Shown here: piece by piece, positions 43,939-52,534 of the stretch | Numbering within the stretch: position 1 is the first letter of the stretch | Layout: every line of letters begins with the position of its first letter | The notes under the pieces: generated by a model | Database searches by the model: none | Told to the model about the DNA's origin: nothing | The model's input: only the letters and a program-made list of their open reading frames with translations | Assembly: GCA_964600685.1 (NCBI GenBank) | Contig: CAZRKU010000001.1 | Location: forward strand, 62,001 to 126,000 | DNA from: TMP-24 sp964600685 | Lineage (GTDB): Bacteria > Pseudomonadota > Alphaproteobacteria > Rhodobacterales > Rhodobacteraceae | Length of the DNA: 64,000 bases | Direction: 5' to 3' | Program-made: the position numbers and the translations under genes

Positions 43939-44166
43939 TCAATGCACGTTCACGGGCGCGCAGTCATTCTGGCGCGCCAGCGCGAACGCCTGCTTCCGGT
44001 CGGCGACCAGCGCCAGCCGCTCGCCGTCGGCATCATGCACCGCCCACAGCACTTCAAGACCACCCGCACGGGCTTTCACCTCGTCGGGCAGATCGGCGAC
44101 GGCCACCGGGCGGACATAGACGATCCGTTCGCCCTCGTCGTGACCGAATTCATAGTTCGCATCCAT
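43939..44166 (-). CDS. DUF1150 family protein
   Basis: A 75-residue acidic protein matching DUF1150: ERIVYVRPVAVADLPDEVKA, LWAVHDADGERLALVADRKQ and the C-terminal ALARQNDCAPVNVH. DUF1150 genes regularly follow a small heat-shock gene in Alphaproteobacteria; here the hsp20 stop is 9 bases upstream. Its function is unknown; a link to the heat-shock response is inferred. Confidence 0.85.
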   Translation of the reverse strand: MDANYEFGHDEGERIVYVRPVAVADLPDEVKARAGGLEVLWAVHDADGERLALVADRKQAFALARQNDCAPVNVH

Positions 44167-44175
44167 CCTTGCCTC

Positions 44176-44589
44176 CTACTCCCGTGCGATCCGGATCGTC
44201 TGCACGATCGTATCCGGCACCGCGCGCCTGAGGTCGATGTGCAGAAGCCCGTTCTCCATCGACGCACCCGCGACCTCGACCCCCTCGGCCAGCACGAACG
44301 ATTTCTGGAAGGCCCGCCCGGCGATGCCCCGATGCAGGAAGACCCGCCCTTCGGCCTCCTCGCCCTGCCGCCCGCGGATCACCAGCTGGCGGTCCTCGAC
44401 CGTGATTGCCAGATCATCCTCGCGGAACCCGGCCACGGCGAGCGTGATGCGGAAGGCATTGTCGCCCGATTGTTCGATATTGAAGGGGGGATAACCTTCG
44501 GTCCCGCTTTTCGCGGTCCGCTCGACCAGCCGTTCAAGCTGATCGAAACCCAGAAGAAACGGGTGGGCAGCAAAGGTCAGTTTCGTCAT
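44176..44589 (-). CDS. Small heat-shock protein (Hsp20/alpha-crystallin)
   Basis: A 137-residue chaperone of the IbpA type. The alpha-crystallin domain runs from about YPPFNIEQSGDNAFRITLAV to EVAGASMENGLLHIDLRR, with the conserved GL in the last strand. It holds unfolding proteins and prevents aggregation. ATG 44589 (TKLTFAAHPFLLGFDQ) is the family start; an in-frame TTG lies at 44598. It is first in a two-gene operon with DUF1150. Confidence 0.9.
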   Translation of the reverse strand: MTKLTFAAHPFLLGFDQLERLVERTAKSGTEGYPPFNIEQSGDNAFRITLAVAGFREDDLAITVEDRQLVIRGRQGEEAEGRVFLHRGIAGRAFQKSFVLAEGVEVAGASMENGLLHIDLRRAVPDTIVQTIRIARE

Positions 44590-44773
44590 CTGAGGCAAGC
44601 CCTTGAGTTAAGCGACGTGCGGCTGGGTCCCGAAGCGGCGGCCCCGCAGGCTGAATATGGGAAAGCCCCCGCCGACGGGCAAGGGCTGATCCGTGTGGGT
44701 GCGAGAATCTTTCCGCAAACCTGCGCAATTGCTATAGTTGATCACCCACCGGGGACGAGTCGGACCGAAAACC

Positions 44774-44992
44774 ATGAATGCCCAGTTCGAGATGGACCAG
44801 GAAGAGGTCCTTCGCGTGAAACTTGAAGTGCTCCGCCAGGAGCACCGCGATCTCGACGAGGCCATCCGTGCGATGGAAGCCTCGGGCCGCGCCGATCAGC
44901 TTTCTCTCCGCCGGCTGAAGAAGCAGAAGCTGCACCTGAAGGACCAGATCGCCCGGATCGAAGATATCCTGACCCCCGACATCATCGCCTGA
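44774..44992 (+). CDS. YdcH family (DUF465) protein
   Basis: A 72-residue helical hairpin protein. LEVLRQEHRDLDEAIRAMEA and LSLRRLKKQKLHLKDQIARI are the two halves of the DUF465 motif. ATG 44774 begins the conserved part. It is 148 bases upstream of purE, a layout common in Rhodobacterales. The function is unknown. Confidence 0.82.
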   Translation: MNAQFEMDQEEVLRVKLEVLRQEHRDLDEAIRAMEASGRADQLSLRRLKKQKLHLKDQIARIEDILTPDIIA

Positions 44993-45140
44993 CCGCCCGC
45001 CCCGGGGGCAAGACCCTTGGACCGGGAATCTGCCGGCCCGCGGCAGCTTTCCCAAAAACTTTCGCCCGCAGGGATCGCGCCCCGCATTGCGCCGGGGGCG
45101 GCGGCCATGGTAGTGCGCCCGAACGGAAGCGGGGGCAGCG

Positions 45141-45626
45141 ATGGCACTTCAGGTCGGCATCATCATGGGCTCGCAGTCGGACTGGCCGACGATGAAAGAG
45201 GCCGCCGACATCCTCGACCAGCTCGGTATCGCCTATGAGACAAAGATCGTCTCGGCCCACCGCACGCCCGACCGGCTCTGGGCCTATGGCAAGGCGGCGG
45301 CGGATCGCGGGCTTCAGGTGATCATCGCCGGCGCGGGCGGCGCGGCGCATCTGCCGGGCATGATGGCCTCCAAGACCCGCATCCCGGTGATCGGCGTCCC
45401 GGTCCAGACCAGGGCCCTCTCCGGCGTCGACAGCCTCTATTCCATCGTCCAGATGCCCAGGGGCTATCCGGTCGCGACCATGGCCATCGGCGCCGCCGGG
45501 GCCGCGAACGCCGGCCTTCTGGCCGCCGGCATCCTCGCGCTGCACGATCCCGACCTCGCCCGGCGCCTCGACGCCTGGCGCGAGGCGCTGTCCGCCTCCA
45601 TCCCCGACGAGCCTTCGAATGACTGA
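45141..45626 (+). CDS. purE: N5-carboxyaminoimidazole ribonucleotide mutase
   Basis: A 161-residue purine-pathway enzyme. The family head VGIIMGSQSDWPTMKEAADI (residues 5-24) includes the substrate-binding Ser and Asp; VSAHRTPDRL and AGAGGAAHLPGM are also diagnostic. It is the bacterial class I form that works with PurK, whose gene overlaps its stop by 8 bases. Confidence 0.96.
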   Translation: MALQVGIIMGSQSDWPTMKEAADILDQLGIAYETKIVSAHRTPDRLWAYGKAAADRGLQVIIAGAGGAAHLPGMMASKTRIPVIGVPVQTRALSGVDSLYSIVQMPRGYPVATMAIGAAGAANAGLLAAGILALHDPDLARRLDAWREALSASIPDEPSND

Positions 45627-46692
45627 CCTGTTGCCCCCCGGCGCCACCATCGGCATCCTCGGCGGCGGCCAGCTTGGCCGGATGCTGTCGGTGGCGGCCG
45701 CACGCCTTGGCTTCCGCACGCACATTTACGAGCCCGCCGCCAGCCCCCCCGCCGCCGACGTGGCTCATGCCGTCACCACCGCCCCCTATGAGGATGCCAG
45801 CGCACTGGAGGCTTTCGCCCGTTCGGTGGATGTCATCACCTATGAATTCGAGAATGTGCCAACCTCGGCGCTCGACCTGCTGGAGAGGCTGCGCCCCATC
45901 CGCCCGAACCGGCGCGCGCTGGCCACCAGCCAGGACCGGATCCTTGAGAAGGATTTCCTGTCCGGCATCGGACTGACCACCGCCCCCTATGCCGCCGTCA
46001 GCGATGCGCAAAGCCTCGGGGTCGCGCTGGCGCGGATCGGCGTGCCGGCAATCCTCAAGACAACCCGCCTTGGCTATGACGGCAAGGGCCAGGCGCGGAT
46101 CAGGTCCGCCGCCGACGCCCGCGAAGCGTTGGCCGCGATGAAGGGGGCGCCCGCCGTTCTGGAAGGCTTCGTCGACTTCACCTTCGAGGCCTCCGTCATC
46201 GCCGCCCGCGGACTGTCCGGCGAGGTCGCGGCCTATGATCCGGGCGAGAATGTCCACCGCGACGGCATCCTGCACACCACGACCGTGCCCGCCCGCCTGA
46301 CCCCCGGCCAGCGCACCGACGCGGTGCTGCTGGCGGCGCGGATCCTCAATGCGCTCGATTATGTCGGCGTGATCGGCGTGGAGCTTTTCGTCACGCCCAC
46401 CGCGCTCGTCGTCAACGAAATCGCCCCGCGCGTCCATAATTCCGGCCACTGGACCCAGAACGGCTGCGCGGTCGACCAGTTCGAACAGCATGTCCGCGCG
46501 ATCACCGGCTGGCCCTTGGGCGACGGCGCGCGGTTTGCCGATGTGGAGATGCTGAACCTGATCGGCGCCGATATGGCCGGTGTCCCCGCCCTTGCCCGGC
46601 AAAAGGACACGGCGATCCACCTCTATGGCAAGGCCGAAGCGCGACCGGGCCGCAAGATGGGCCATGTGAACCGCATCCTGCGGCACGGCTGA
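45619..46692 (+). CDS. purK: 5-(carboxyamino)imidazole ribonucleotide synthase
   Basis: A 357-residue ATP-grasp enzyme. N-terminal GATIGILGGGQLGRMLSVAA, the ATP-grasp segment ILKTTRLGYDGKGQARIRS, and NEIAPRVHNSGHWTQNGC are typical. It carboxylates AIR with bicarbonate and ATP. Its ATG lies in the last codons of purE, so PurE and PurK are co-translated. Confidence 0.96.
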   Translation: MTDLLPPGATIGILGGGQLGRMLSVAAARLGFRTHIYEPAASPPAADVAHAVTTAPYEDASALEAFARSVDVITYEFENVPTSALDLLERLRPIRPNRRALATSQDRILEKDFLSGIGLTTAPYAAVSDAQSLGVALARIGVPAILKTTRLGYDGKGQARIRSAADAREALAAMKGAPAVLEGFVDFTFEASVIAARGLSGEVAAYDPGENVHRDGILHTTTVPARLTPGQRTDAVLLAARILNALDYVGVIGVELFVTPTALVVNEIAPRVHNSGHWTQNGCAVDQFEQHVRAITGWPLGDGARFADVEMLNLIGADMAGVPALARQKDTAIHLYGKAEARPGRKMGHVNRILRHG

Positions 46693-46779
46693 CCCGCGCG
46701 AAGCGCGAGATGAAATCGGGCCACGCCGCTTGCATCGCCGCGCGGCTGGCCTACTCTCCCGGCAGGACAGGAGAGACCC

Positions 46780-48189
46780 ATGACGCTGACCGATCATTCC
46801 GCCTCCGACCTGATGCGGATGCTCCGCTTGCGTCGGGTGTCCGCTGCCGAGATCATGACCGACCACCTCGATCGGATCGCCGCGGTGAATCCGACGATCA
46901 ACGCCATCGTCTCGCCCATCGACCCCGACGCGGCATTGCGCCTCGCCCGGGCGGCCGACAATGAGGAACCCAAGGGCTGGCTGCACGGCCTGCCGCTTGC
47001 CCCCAAGGACCTGGTGGCAACCAAAGGGTTGCGCACCACCTGGGGCTCGCCGATCTTCGCCGGTTTCATCCCCGATCACGACGATCTGGTGGCCGCCCGG
47101 ATGCGGCAGGCGGGCGGCCTGTTCATCGGCAAGACCAACACCCCCGAATGGGGCCACGGCTCGCACAGTTTCAATCCCGTGCACGGCACCACGCTGAACC
47201 CCTATGACCGGACGCTGAGCGCGGGCGGCTCGTCCGGCGGCGCGGCGGCGGCGCTGGCCGCGCGGCTTCTGCCGGTGGCGGACGGGTCGGACATGATGGG
47301 ATCGCTCCGCAACCCCGCCGCCTTCTGCAATGTCTACGGCTTCCGCCCGACCTGGGGCCTTGTCCCGCAAGATGCCGAGGGCGACACGTTCCTGGCCACG
47401 CTCGCAACCGAGGGGCCGATGGCCCGCACCATCGAAGACCTCGCCCGGCTGCTGGAAACCCTGTCCGGGCCGAACCCCGAAACACCCTTTGGACGCCCGT
47501 CGGAACCTTTCGCCGACCGGCTCGACCGCGACATCCGCGGCCTGCGCATCGGCTGGCTTGGCGACTGGGGCGGGGCCTATGCGATGGAACCAGGCATCCT
47601 CGCCCAGTGCGAAAGCGCGCTGAAAACCTTCGAAGCCCTCGGCGCCATCGTCGACCCCCTGCCCCCGCCCTTCCCGGCCGAACATCTGTGGCAAGCCTGG
47701 ATCACGCTGCGCGCCATGCTGAACGCCGGCGGCTTCCGCCCGATCTACGAAAAGCCCGAACGCCGCGCGCTGCTGAAGCCCGAGACGCTCTGGGAAATCG
47801 AGCAGGGCCAGCGGACGACGGTGGCGGAGGTCTACGAGGCCTCCACGATCCGCTCGCGCTGGTATGCCCATGCCGCGTGCCTGTTCGACCGTTACGACGC
47901 ACTGGTCCTGCCGGCCGCGCAGGTCTGGCCCTTCCCCGCCGACTGGCGCTGGCCGCGCGTGATCGACGGTCGGGCCATGGACACCTACCACCGCTGGATG
48001 GAGGTCGTGGTGCCCGTGTCGCTGATCGGCCTTCCCGCGCTCTGCCTGCCTGCGGGCTTCGGTGCGGCGGGCCTGCCGACGGGGATGCAGCTGATCGGCG
48101 CAACTGGGACCGATGCCAAAATCCTTGCGATCGGCCAGGCCTTTCACCGGGCGACCGACTGGCCGGGCCACAGACCCCCGGATCCTTGA
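46780..48189 (+). CDS. Amidase (amidase signature family)
   Basis: A 469-residue enzyme with the Ser-cisSer-Lys triad: Lys in LPLAPKDLVATKG (about residue 76), the cis-Ser and nucleophile in SAGGSSGGAAAALAA (about 148-162). It hydrolyses an amide to acid and ammonia. Nitrile hydratase products could be its substrates, but the genes are 34 kb apart. The gene stands alone before the molybdate locus. Substrate range is unknown. Confidence 0.88.
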   Translation: MTLTDHSASDLMRMLRLRRVSAAEIMTDHLDRIAAVNPTINAIVSPIDPDAALRLARAADNEEPKGWLHGLPLAPKDLVATKGLRTTWGSPIFAGFIPDHDDLVAARMRQAGGLFIGKTNTPEWGHGSHSFNPVHGTTLNPYDRTLSAGGSSGGAAAALAARLLPVADGSDMMGSLRNPAAFCNVYGFRPTWGLVPQDAEGDTFLATLATEGPMARTIEDLARLLETLSGPNPETPFGRPSEPFADRLDRDIRGLRIGWLGDWGGAYAMEPGILAQCESALKTFEALGAIVDPLPPPFPAEHLWQAWITLRAMLNAGGFRPIYEKPERRALLKPETLWEIEQGQRTTVAEVYEASTIRSRWYAHAACLFDRYDALVLPAAQVWPFPADWRWPRVIDGRAMDTYHRWMEVVVPVSLIGLPALCLPAGFGAAGLPTGMQLIGATGTDAKILAIGQAFHRATDWPGHRPPDP

Positions 48190-48286
48190 CGCCAACGCCA
48201 ACGCCGCCCGGCTGTCCGGTCCCGCCCTCGTTGCAGCGGTTCGCAAGCGGCTTTCGCGCGCTGGTGCCGTCGGTTAGGCTTTCCGC

Positions 48287-48664
48287 ATGGAAGACAAGAC
48301 CCGCTTTCCCCGCCTGCGCCTCAGGATCATGCTCGCCCCCGGCCTGTGGCTGGGGCCGGGCAAGGCCGACCTTCTGGAAGGGATCGCCGACACCGGCTCC
48401 ATCGCCGCGGCCGGACGGCGGATGGGGATGAGCTACAAGCGCGCCTGGGGGCTGGTCGAGGGGCTGAACGCCACATTCAGCGCACCGCTGGTCGCAGCCA
48501 GCCGGGGCGGGGCCGCCCACGGCGGGGCCGGGCTGACGCCGCTCGGGACCGAGGTGCTGGCGCTCTATCGGCGGGCCGAGGCGGAAAGCGCGGCGGCAAG
48601 TGCCGGAGCCCTGGCACGGATCGGTGCGCTGGTGCGGGCCTCCGATATATCCGGCCAGGAATAA
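48287..48664 (+). CDS. ModE-like molybdate regulator, DNA-binding domain only
   Basis: A 125-residue winged helix protein with the ModE N-terminal pattern GKADLLEGIADTGSIAAAGR, MGMSYKRAWGLVEGLNATF and GLTPLGTEVL. Full ModE has C-terminal Mop domains that bind molybdate; these are absent here. It lies 63 bases upstream of modA on the same strand, with a dyad between them that resembles a ModE box. It could be a repressor of modABC, as short ModE-like proteins (MopB type) are in related bacteria. Confidence 0.82.
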   Translation: MEDKTRFPRLRLRIMLAPGLWLGPGKADLLEGIADTGSIAAAGRRMGMSYKRAWGLVEGLNATFSAPLVAASRGGAAHGGAGLTPLGTEVLALYRRAEAESAAASAGALARIGALVRASDISGQE

Positions 48665-48685
48665 CGCTTGCCGCATGACGGGCTG

Positions 48686-48709
48686 CGTTATATCCATCCA
48701 GACATAACG
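48686..48709. promoter_or_regulatory. Candidate ModE-type operator of modABC
   Basis: CGTTATAT (48686-48693) and ACATAACG (48702-48709) form an inverted repeat with one mismatch around an 8-base centre. The half-site resembles the E. coli ModE box (CGnTATA). It ends 18 bases before the modA ATG, where a bound repressor would block transcription. Confidence 0.55.
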
Positions 48710-48727
48710 AAATGCTGGACGACCCTG

Positions 48728-49477
48728 ATGCCCCGCGCCCCCCGGCCCCTTCTCCTCCTGACCGCGGGCCTCGCCCTCCTGCCGCTTGCCGCGACGGCCG
48801 ACAGCGCGATCCTCGCCGTCGCCACCAATTTCGCACCGACCGCCGAACGGCTCGCGGCAGACTTCTCCGCAAGCTCCGGCCATGGGATCACCGTCACCGG
48901 CGGTGCGACCGGCAAGCTTTATGCCCAGATCGGCGCGGGCGCACCGTTCGACGCTTTCCTCTCCGCCGACCAGACGACCGCCGAGGAACTGGTCCTCGAC
49001 GGACTGGCCATCGCGGACAGCCGCTTCACCTACGCGACCGGACGGCTCGCGCTCTGGTCGGCCGATCCCGGCCGCGATCTGGGTGATCCGAAGGCCGCGC
49101 TGCTGGCCGCGCCCCATGTGGCGATCGCCAACCCCGACCTTGCGCCCTATGGCAAGGCCGCGATGGAGGTCATTGAAAAGCTCGGGCTTGCCGCAGACCT
49201 TCAAGGCAGGATCGTCACCGGCGAAAACATCGGCCAGGCCCAGTCGATGGTGGCGAGCGGCGCGGCGGAACTGGGTTTCGTCGCGGCCCCCGCCCTTGTC
49301 GGCAGAACCGACGGCGCCTTCTGGCTCGTGCCCGCCGACCGCCACGCCCCGCTGCGCCAGGAGGCGGTCCTTCTGACCCGCGGCGCCGGAAATGCGGCCG
49401 CCGAAGGCTTCCTTGCCTATCTGGCCGGGCCGGAGGCGAGGAAGATCATCGCCGGTGCCGGCTATGGGGTCGACTGA
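48728..49477 (+). CDS. modA: Molybdate ABC transporter substrate-binding protein
   Basis: A 249-residue periplasmic protein. The signal peptide is PRAPRPLLLLTAGLALLPL with cleavage near ATADS; then ILAVATNFAPTAERLAADF, the family start, follows. TVTGGATGKLYAQI, APFDAFLSADQTT and PDLAPYGKAAMEV are binding-site segments. ATG 48728 precedes the signal peptide. It delivers molybdate or tungstate to ModB. Confidence 0.92.
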   Translation: MPRAPRPLLLLTAGLALLPLAATADSAILAVATNFAPTAERLAADFSASSGHGITVTGGATGKLYAQIGAGAPFDAFLSADQTTAEELVLDGLAIADSRFTYATGRLALWSADPGRDLGDPKAALLAAPHVAIANPDLAPYGKAAMEVIEKLGLAADLQGRIVTGENIGQAQSMVASGAAELGFVAAPALVGRTDGAFWLVPADRHAPLRQEAVLLTRGAGNAAAEGFLAYLAGPEARKIIAGAGYGVD

Positions 49478-49478
49478 C

Positions 49479-50153
49479 ATGCCCGATCTCGGCCCGCTCT
49501 GGCTGACGCTGCAACTGGCCCTTCTGGTCACGGTCCTGCTCCTGCTCCTCGGCACCCCCCTGGCCTGGTGGCTGTCGCAAAGCCGCTCGCGCCTGGCCCC
49601 GGTGGTGGAAGCGGTGACGGCCCTGCCGCTTGTCCTGCCGCCAACGGTTCTCGGCTTCTACCTGCTCCTCGCGCTCAACCCCAGCGCTCCGATCGGCGCT
49701 TTCTGGCTGCGCCTGACCGGCGGGACGCTGACCTTTTCCTTCGCGGGCCTCGTCGTCGCCTCGCTGCTCTACTCGCTGCCCTTCACCGTCCAGCCGCTTC
49801 AGGGCGCGTTCACCGCCCTCGGCCGCGCACCGATGGAGGCGGCCACGACCCTTGGCGCCCGGCCGCTCGACGCCTTCCTGACCGTGATCCTGCCGCTGTC
49901 GGCGCGCGGCTATCTGACCGCCGCCGTCCTGACCTTCGCCCATACGCTGGGCGAGTTCGGCGTGGTCCTGATGGTCGGCGGCAACATCCCGGGCCAGACC
50001 CGCACCGTCTCCATCGCGATCTACGAACAGGTGGAGCGGATCGACTATGCCGCAGCCCATGTGCTGTCGGCCATCCTTCTGGTGCTGTCCTTCCTGATCT
50101 TGCTGGCGCTTTACAGCGTGAACGCCCGCGCGCGGGGCGGCACGGCGCCATGA
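49479..50153 (+). CDS. modB: Molybdate ABC transporter permease
   Basis: A 224-residue inner-membrane protein with five to six helices. The EAA-type loop APMEAATTLGARPLDAFLTV lies near residue 120, and TFAHTLGEFGVVLMVGGNIP is the strongly conserved ModB block. ATG 49479 is one base after the modA stop; its own stop overlaps modC (ATGA). Confidence 0.94.
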   Translation: MPDLGPLWLTLQLALLVTVLLLLLGTPLAWWLSQSRSRLAPVVEAVTALPLVLPPTVLGFYLLLALNPSAPIGAFWLRLTGGTLTFSFAGLVVASLLYSLPFTVQPLQGAFTALGRAPMEAATTLGARPLDAFLTVILPLSARGYLTAAVLTFAHTLGEFGVVLMVGGNIPGQTRTVSIAIYEQVERIDYAAAHVLSAILLVLSFLILLALYSVNARARGGTAP

Positions 50154-51211
50154 AGACGCTCGACCTCTCCATCCGCCTGACCCGCGGCACGCAGGATCTG
50201 CTGGTCGAGCAGAGCCTGCCGATGGACGGGCTCACCGCGATCTTCGGCCCCTCGGGCGCGGGGAAATCGACGCTCCTGCGGGTGATTGCCGGCTTCGAGC
50301 CGACCGGCGGCCGGGTCATCTTCGCCGGCCAGGTCTGGGAAGAGGGTCGGCGGTTCATGCCGCCGCACCGGCGCGGCGCGGTCTGCCTCTTTCAGACGCC
50401 CCGGCTTTTCCCCCATCTCGACGTGGCGGGCAACCTTGCCTATGCCGCCCGCCGCGCCGGGGCCCTGGCGGACCTGCCCGGCGCAATCGAGCGCTTCGAC
50501 CTGACCCCGCTCCTGTCCCGCCGCACCCCCAGCCTGTCGGGGGGCGAAGCGCAGCGGGTGGCGCTCGCACGGGCGCTTCTGGCAAGACCCCGGCTTCTGC
50601 TGATGGACGAACCCCTCTCGGCGCTGGACGGGGCGCGACGCGCCGAGATCCTGCCCCTGATCGAGGATCTGGCCGAACGGTCCGGCGTGCCGATCCTCTA
50701 TGTCAGCCATGCGCTTCCCGAAGTCGCGCGCCTTGCCCGGACGGTTCTGGCGCTGGCCGGCGGCCGGGTGCAGGCCCTTGGCCCCACGGCCGAAGTGCTG
50801 GCCGACCCGGCCGCAGGTCCGGCCTTCGGCGGCGAGGAACCGGGAAGCCTGGTCGAGGCGGTCTGGATGGGGATGGATGACGACGGCCTCGCCCGCCTGC
50901 AGGTCGGCGACCAGACCCTGATCGTGCCCGCCCTCCGCGCCGCGCCGGGCGAAAGGCTCCGGCTCCTGATCCGCGCCCGCGACATCATGATCGCGCGGCA
51001 CCGGCCCACGGGCCTGAGCGCGCTCAACATCCTGCCCGCGGAAGTGCTGCGCATCGCGGAGCTCGACGGAACTTCCGCCGATGTGGTCCTGCGCGCGGCG
51101 GGGACGGACCTGCGCGCGCGCCTGACCCGCCGGTCGGTGGCGGCGCTTGGCCTTCGGCCGGGGCTTGGTTGTTTTGCCGTCCTGAAATCGGTCGCACTGG
51201 CCCGGGAGTGA
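50150..51211 (+). CDS. modC: Molybdate ABC transporter ATPase
   Basis: A 353-residue ATPase with Walker A FGPSGAGKSTLLRVIAG, Q-loop LFQTPRLFPHL, signature SLSGGEAQRVALARALL, Walker B LLLMDEPLSALD and the switch His in YVSHALPEVARL. A Mop/TOBE domain at residues about 285-350 (LNILPAEVLRIAELDG) binds oxyanion and may inhibit transport. It completes modABC. Confidence 0.94.
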   Translation: MKTLDLSIRLTRGTQDLLVEQSLPMDGLTAIFGPSGAGKSTLLRVIAGFEPTGGRVIFAGQVWEEGRRFMPPHRRGAVCLFQTPRLFPHLDVAGNLAYAARRAGALADLPGAIERFDLTPLLSRRTPSLSGGEAQRVALARALLARPRLLLMDEPLSALDGARRAEILPLIEDLAERSGVPILYVSHALPEVARLARTVLALAGGRVQALGPTAEVLADPAAGPAFGGEEPGSLVEAVWMGMDDDGLARLQVGDQTLIVPALRAAPGERLRLLIRARDIMIARHRPTGLSALNILPAEVLRIAELDGTSADVVLRAAGTDLRARLTRRSVAALGLRPGLGCFAVLKSVALARE

Positions 51212-51225
51212 CATCCTTTCGGTGC

Positions 51226-51254
51226 CCTCCGGGGAGATTCATCGACAGAAAATG
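51226..51254 (+). repeat. Diverged copy of the dispersed intergenic repeat
   Basis: CCTCCGGGGAGATTCATC followed by GACAGAAAATG starts 15 bases after the modC stop. The outer parts match the 34006 copy; the centre GATATTT has become GATTC. It faces the convergent hydrolase gene. Confidence 0.5.
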
Positions 51255-51278
51255 CGGGGCCGGCGCCGCGCGGGCGGC

Positions 51279-52004
51279 TCAGGGCAGCAACCGGCGCACC
51301 GCCTCCGTAAAGGTCAGCGCGTGATCGAACCGGCCCTTCTGCAGAAACTCCATCACTTGCGCGATCACCAGCGGGTTGTTCATCATGAACGTATGGGTGA
51401 CGGGCAGCACGATATGATCATCCATCCCCCTCAGCTTCGTCGCCTCGACCGAAACCTTGCCGTCATCCGCGCCTTCGATCACATAGGAATAGAGCGGATT
51501 GAGCGTGCGGTCGCCGGCGATGATCCCAAGCTCGAACCGCGCCGCGCCGAGCAGGTTCGGCGTGCTGCCCGGCGTCGTGCCGAGTTCCAGCCCCGCCGGT
51601 CCGTTCAACCATTGAAAGGCCCCGAGATCGCCGAAGGCGTCCACCAGTTCGGACCCCTTGTTCGGCGGCGCAAGCATGACCACCCGGCCCATCACCGGCG
51701 GCCGGTGCTCCTGCAGCCAGGCCCGCGCCAGGATGCCGCCCATCGAATGGGTGACAAAATTCACCCTCTCCGCCCCGCAGGCCGCAACCGCCGGGCCGAC
51801 ATACCCCTCCACCAAGTCGGCGATGCCTTGCTCGGTCGACGGATAGTCGGAGTTGATCACGCGGTATCCCGCTCGCTCCAGCGCCTTTTGCATGATGAGA
51901 AGCGAGGCATCGCTGCGCGCCAGCCCGTGCAGCAGCACCACGCACTCGGCCCGTGCGGCGGCGGGCAGGAGCAGGATCAGGGCAAGGAGCATCCGTTTCA
52001 GCAT
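51279..52004 (-). CDS. Secreted alpha/beta hydrolase (lipase/PGAP1-like)
   Basis: A 241-residue protein with a signal peptide (KRMLLALILLLPAAARA). The oxyanion strand VVLLHGLARSDASLL and nucleophile elbow VNFVTHSMGGILARAWLQ (Ser about residue 87) identify the fold; a late His in LPVTHTFMM could be catalytic. It probably hydrolyses an ester in the periplasm. It is divergent from the NUDIX gene. Confidence 0.82.
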   Translation of the reverse strand: MLKRMLLALILLLPAAARAECVVLLHGLARSDASLLIMQKALERAGYRVINSDYPSTEQGIADLVEGYVGPAVAACGAERVNFVTHSMGGILARAWLQEHRPPVMGRVVMLAPPNKGSELVDAFGDLGAFQWLNGPAGLELGTTPGSTPNLLGAARFELGIIAGDRTLNPLYSYVIEGADDGKVSVEATKLRGMDDHIVLPVTHTFMMNNPLVIAQVMEFLQKGRFDHALTFTEAVRRLLP

Positions 52005-52081
52005 CCGCCCACGATAGTCGCGCCTTCCCCCCGCGGCCAGAGTGCTTGCGCCCGGCCGGCGGAGAGGGCAGTCTCCCGCCC

Positions 52082-52534
52082 ATGAAAACCCGCTCGCCCC
52101 GCCTTGCCGCCCGCGCCCTCCTTCTGCACGAAGGGCGGCTCTTGCTGGTGAACGCCTATCCGGGCCGGCGCTCCGACCTCTGGTGCGCGCCGGGCGGCGG
52201 CGTCGAACCCGGCCGCTCGCTTCCCGACAATCTGCGGCGGGAAGTCCATGAGGAGACGGGGCTTGAAATCACCGTCGGGCCGCTGGCGCTCGTCAACGAA
52301 TTCCATGACCCGAGGTCCGGTTTCCATCAGGTCGATCTCTTCTTCCGGGCGACGATCACCGCCGGGCGGATCGACCCGGCCTGGATCGACCCCGCGGGCG
52401 TCGTCACCAGCCGCCGCTTCTTCGCGCGGGAGGAGATGACCCGCATCCGCTTCAAGCCCGACAGCCTGCCCGCCGTCGCCTTTGGCCCCGGCGGCCCGGC
52501 CCACTACGACCCGCTGGAGGTCATCGTCGTATGA
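52082..52534 (+). CDS. NUDIX hydrolase
   Basis: A 150-residue NUDIX-domain protein. The box reads GGGVEPGRSLPDNLR then REVHEETGLEI near residues 38-64; the Glu usually following PG is Arg here, but the metal-binding REVxEExG is intact. It would split a nucleoside diphosphate derivative. Its stop overlaps the next gene's ATG. Confidence 0.85.
   Translation: MKTRSPRLAARALLLHEGRLLLVNAYPGRRSDLWCAPGGGVEPGRSLPDNLRREVHEETGLEITVGPLALVNEFHDPRSGFHQVDLFFRATITAGRIDPAWIDPAGVVTSRRFFAREEMTRIRFKPDSLPAVAFGPGGPAHYDPLEVIVV

Noticed and set aside
45322..48246. 974-codon open frame on the minus strand
   Set aside because: It is antisense to purE, purK and the amidase, has Arg/Gly/His-rich composition typical of third-position GC shadows, and no domain.
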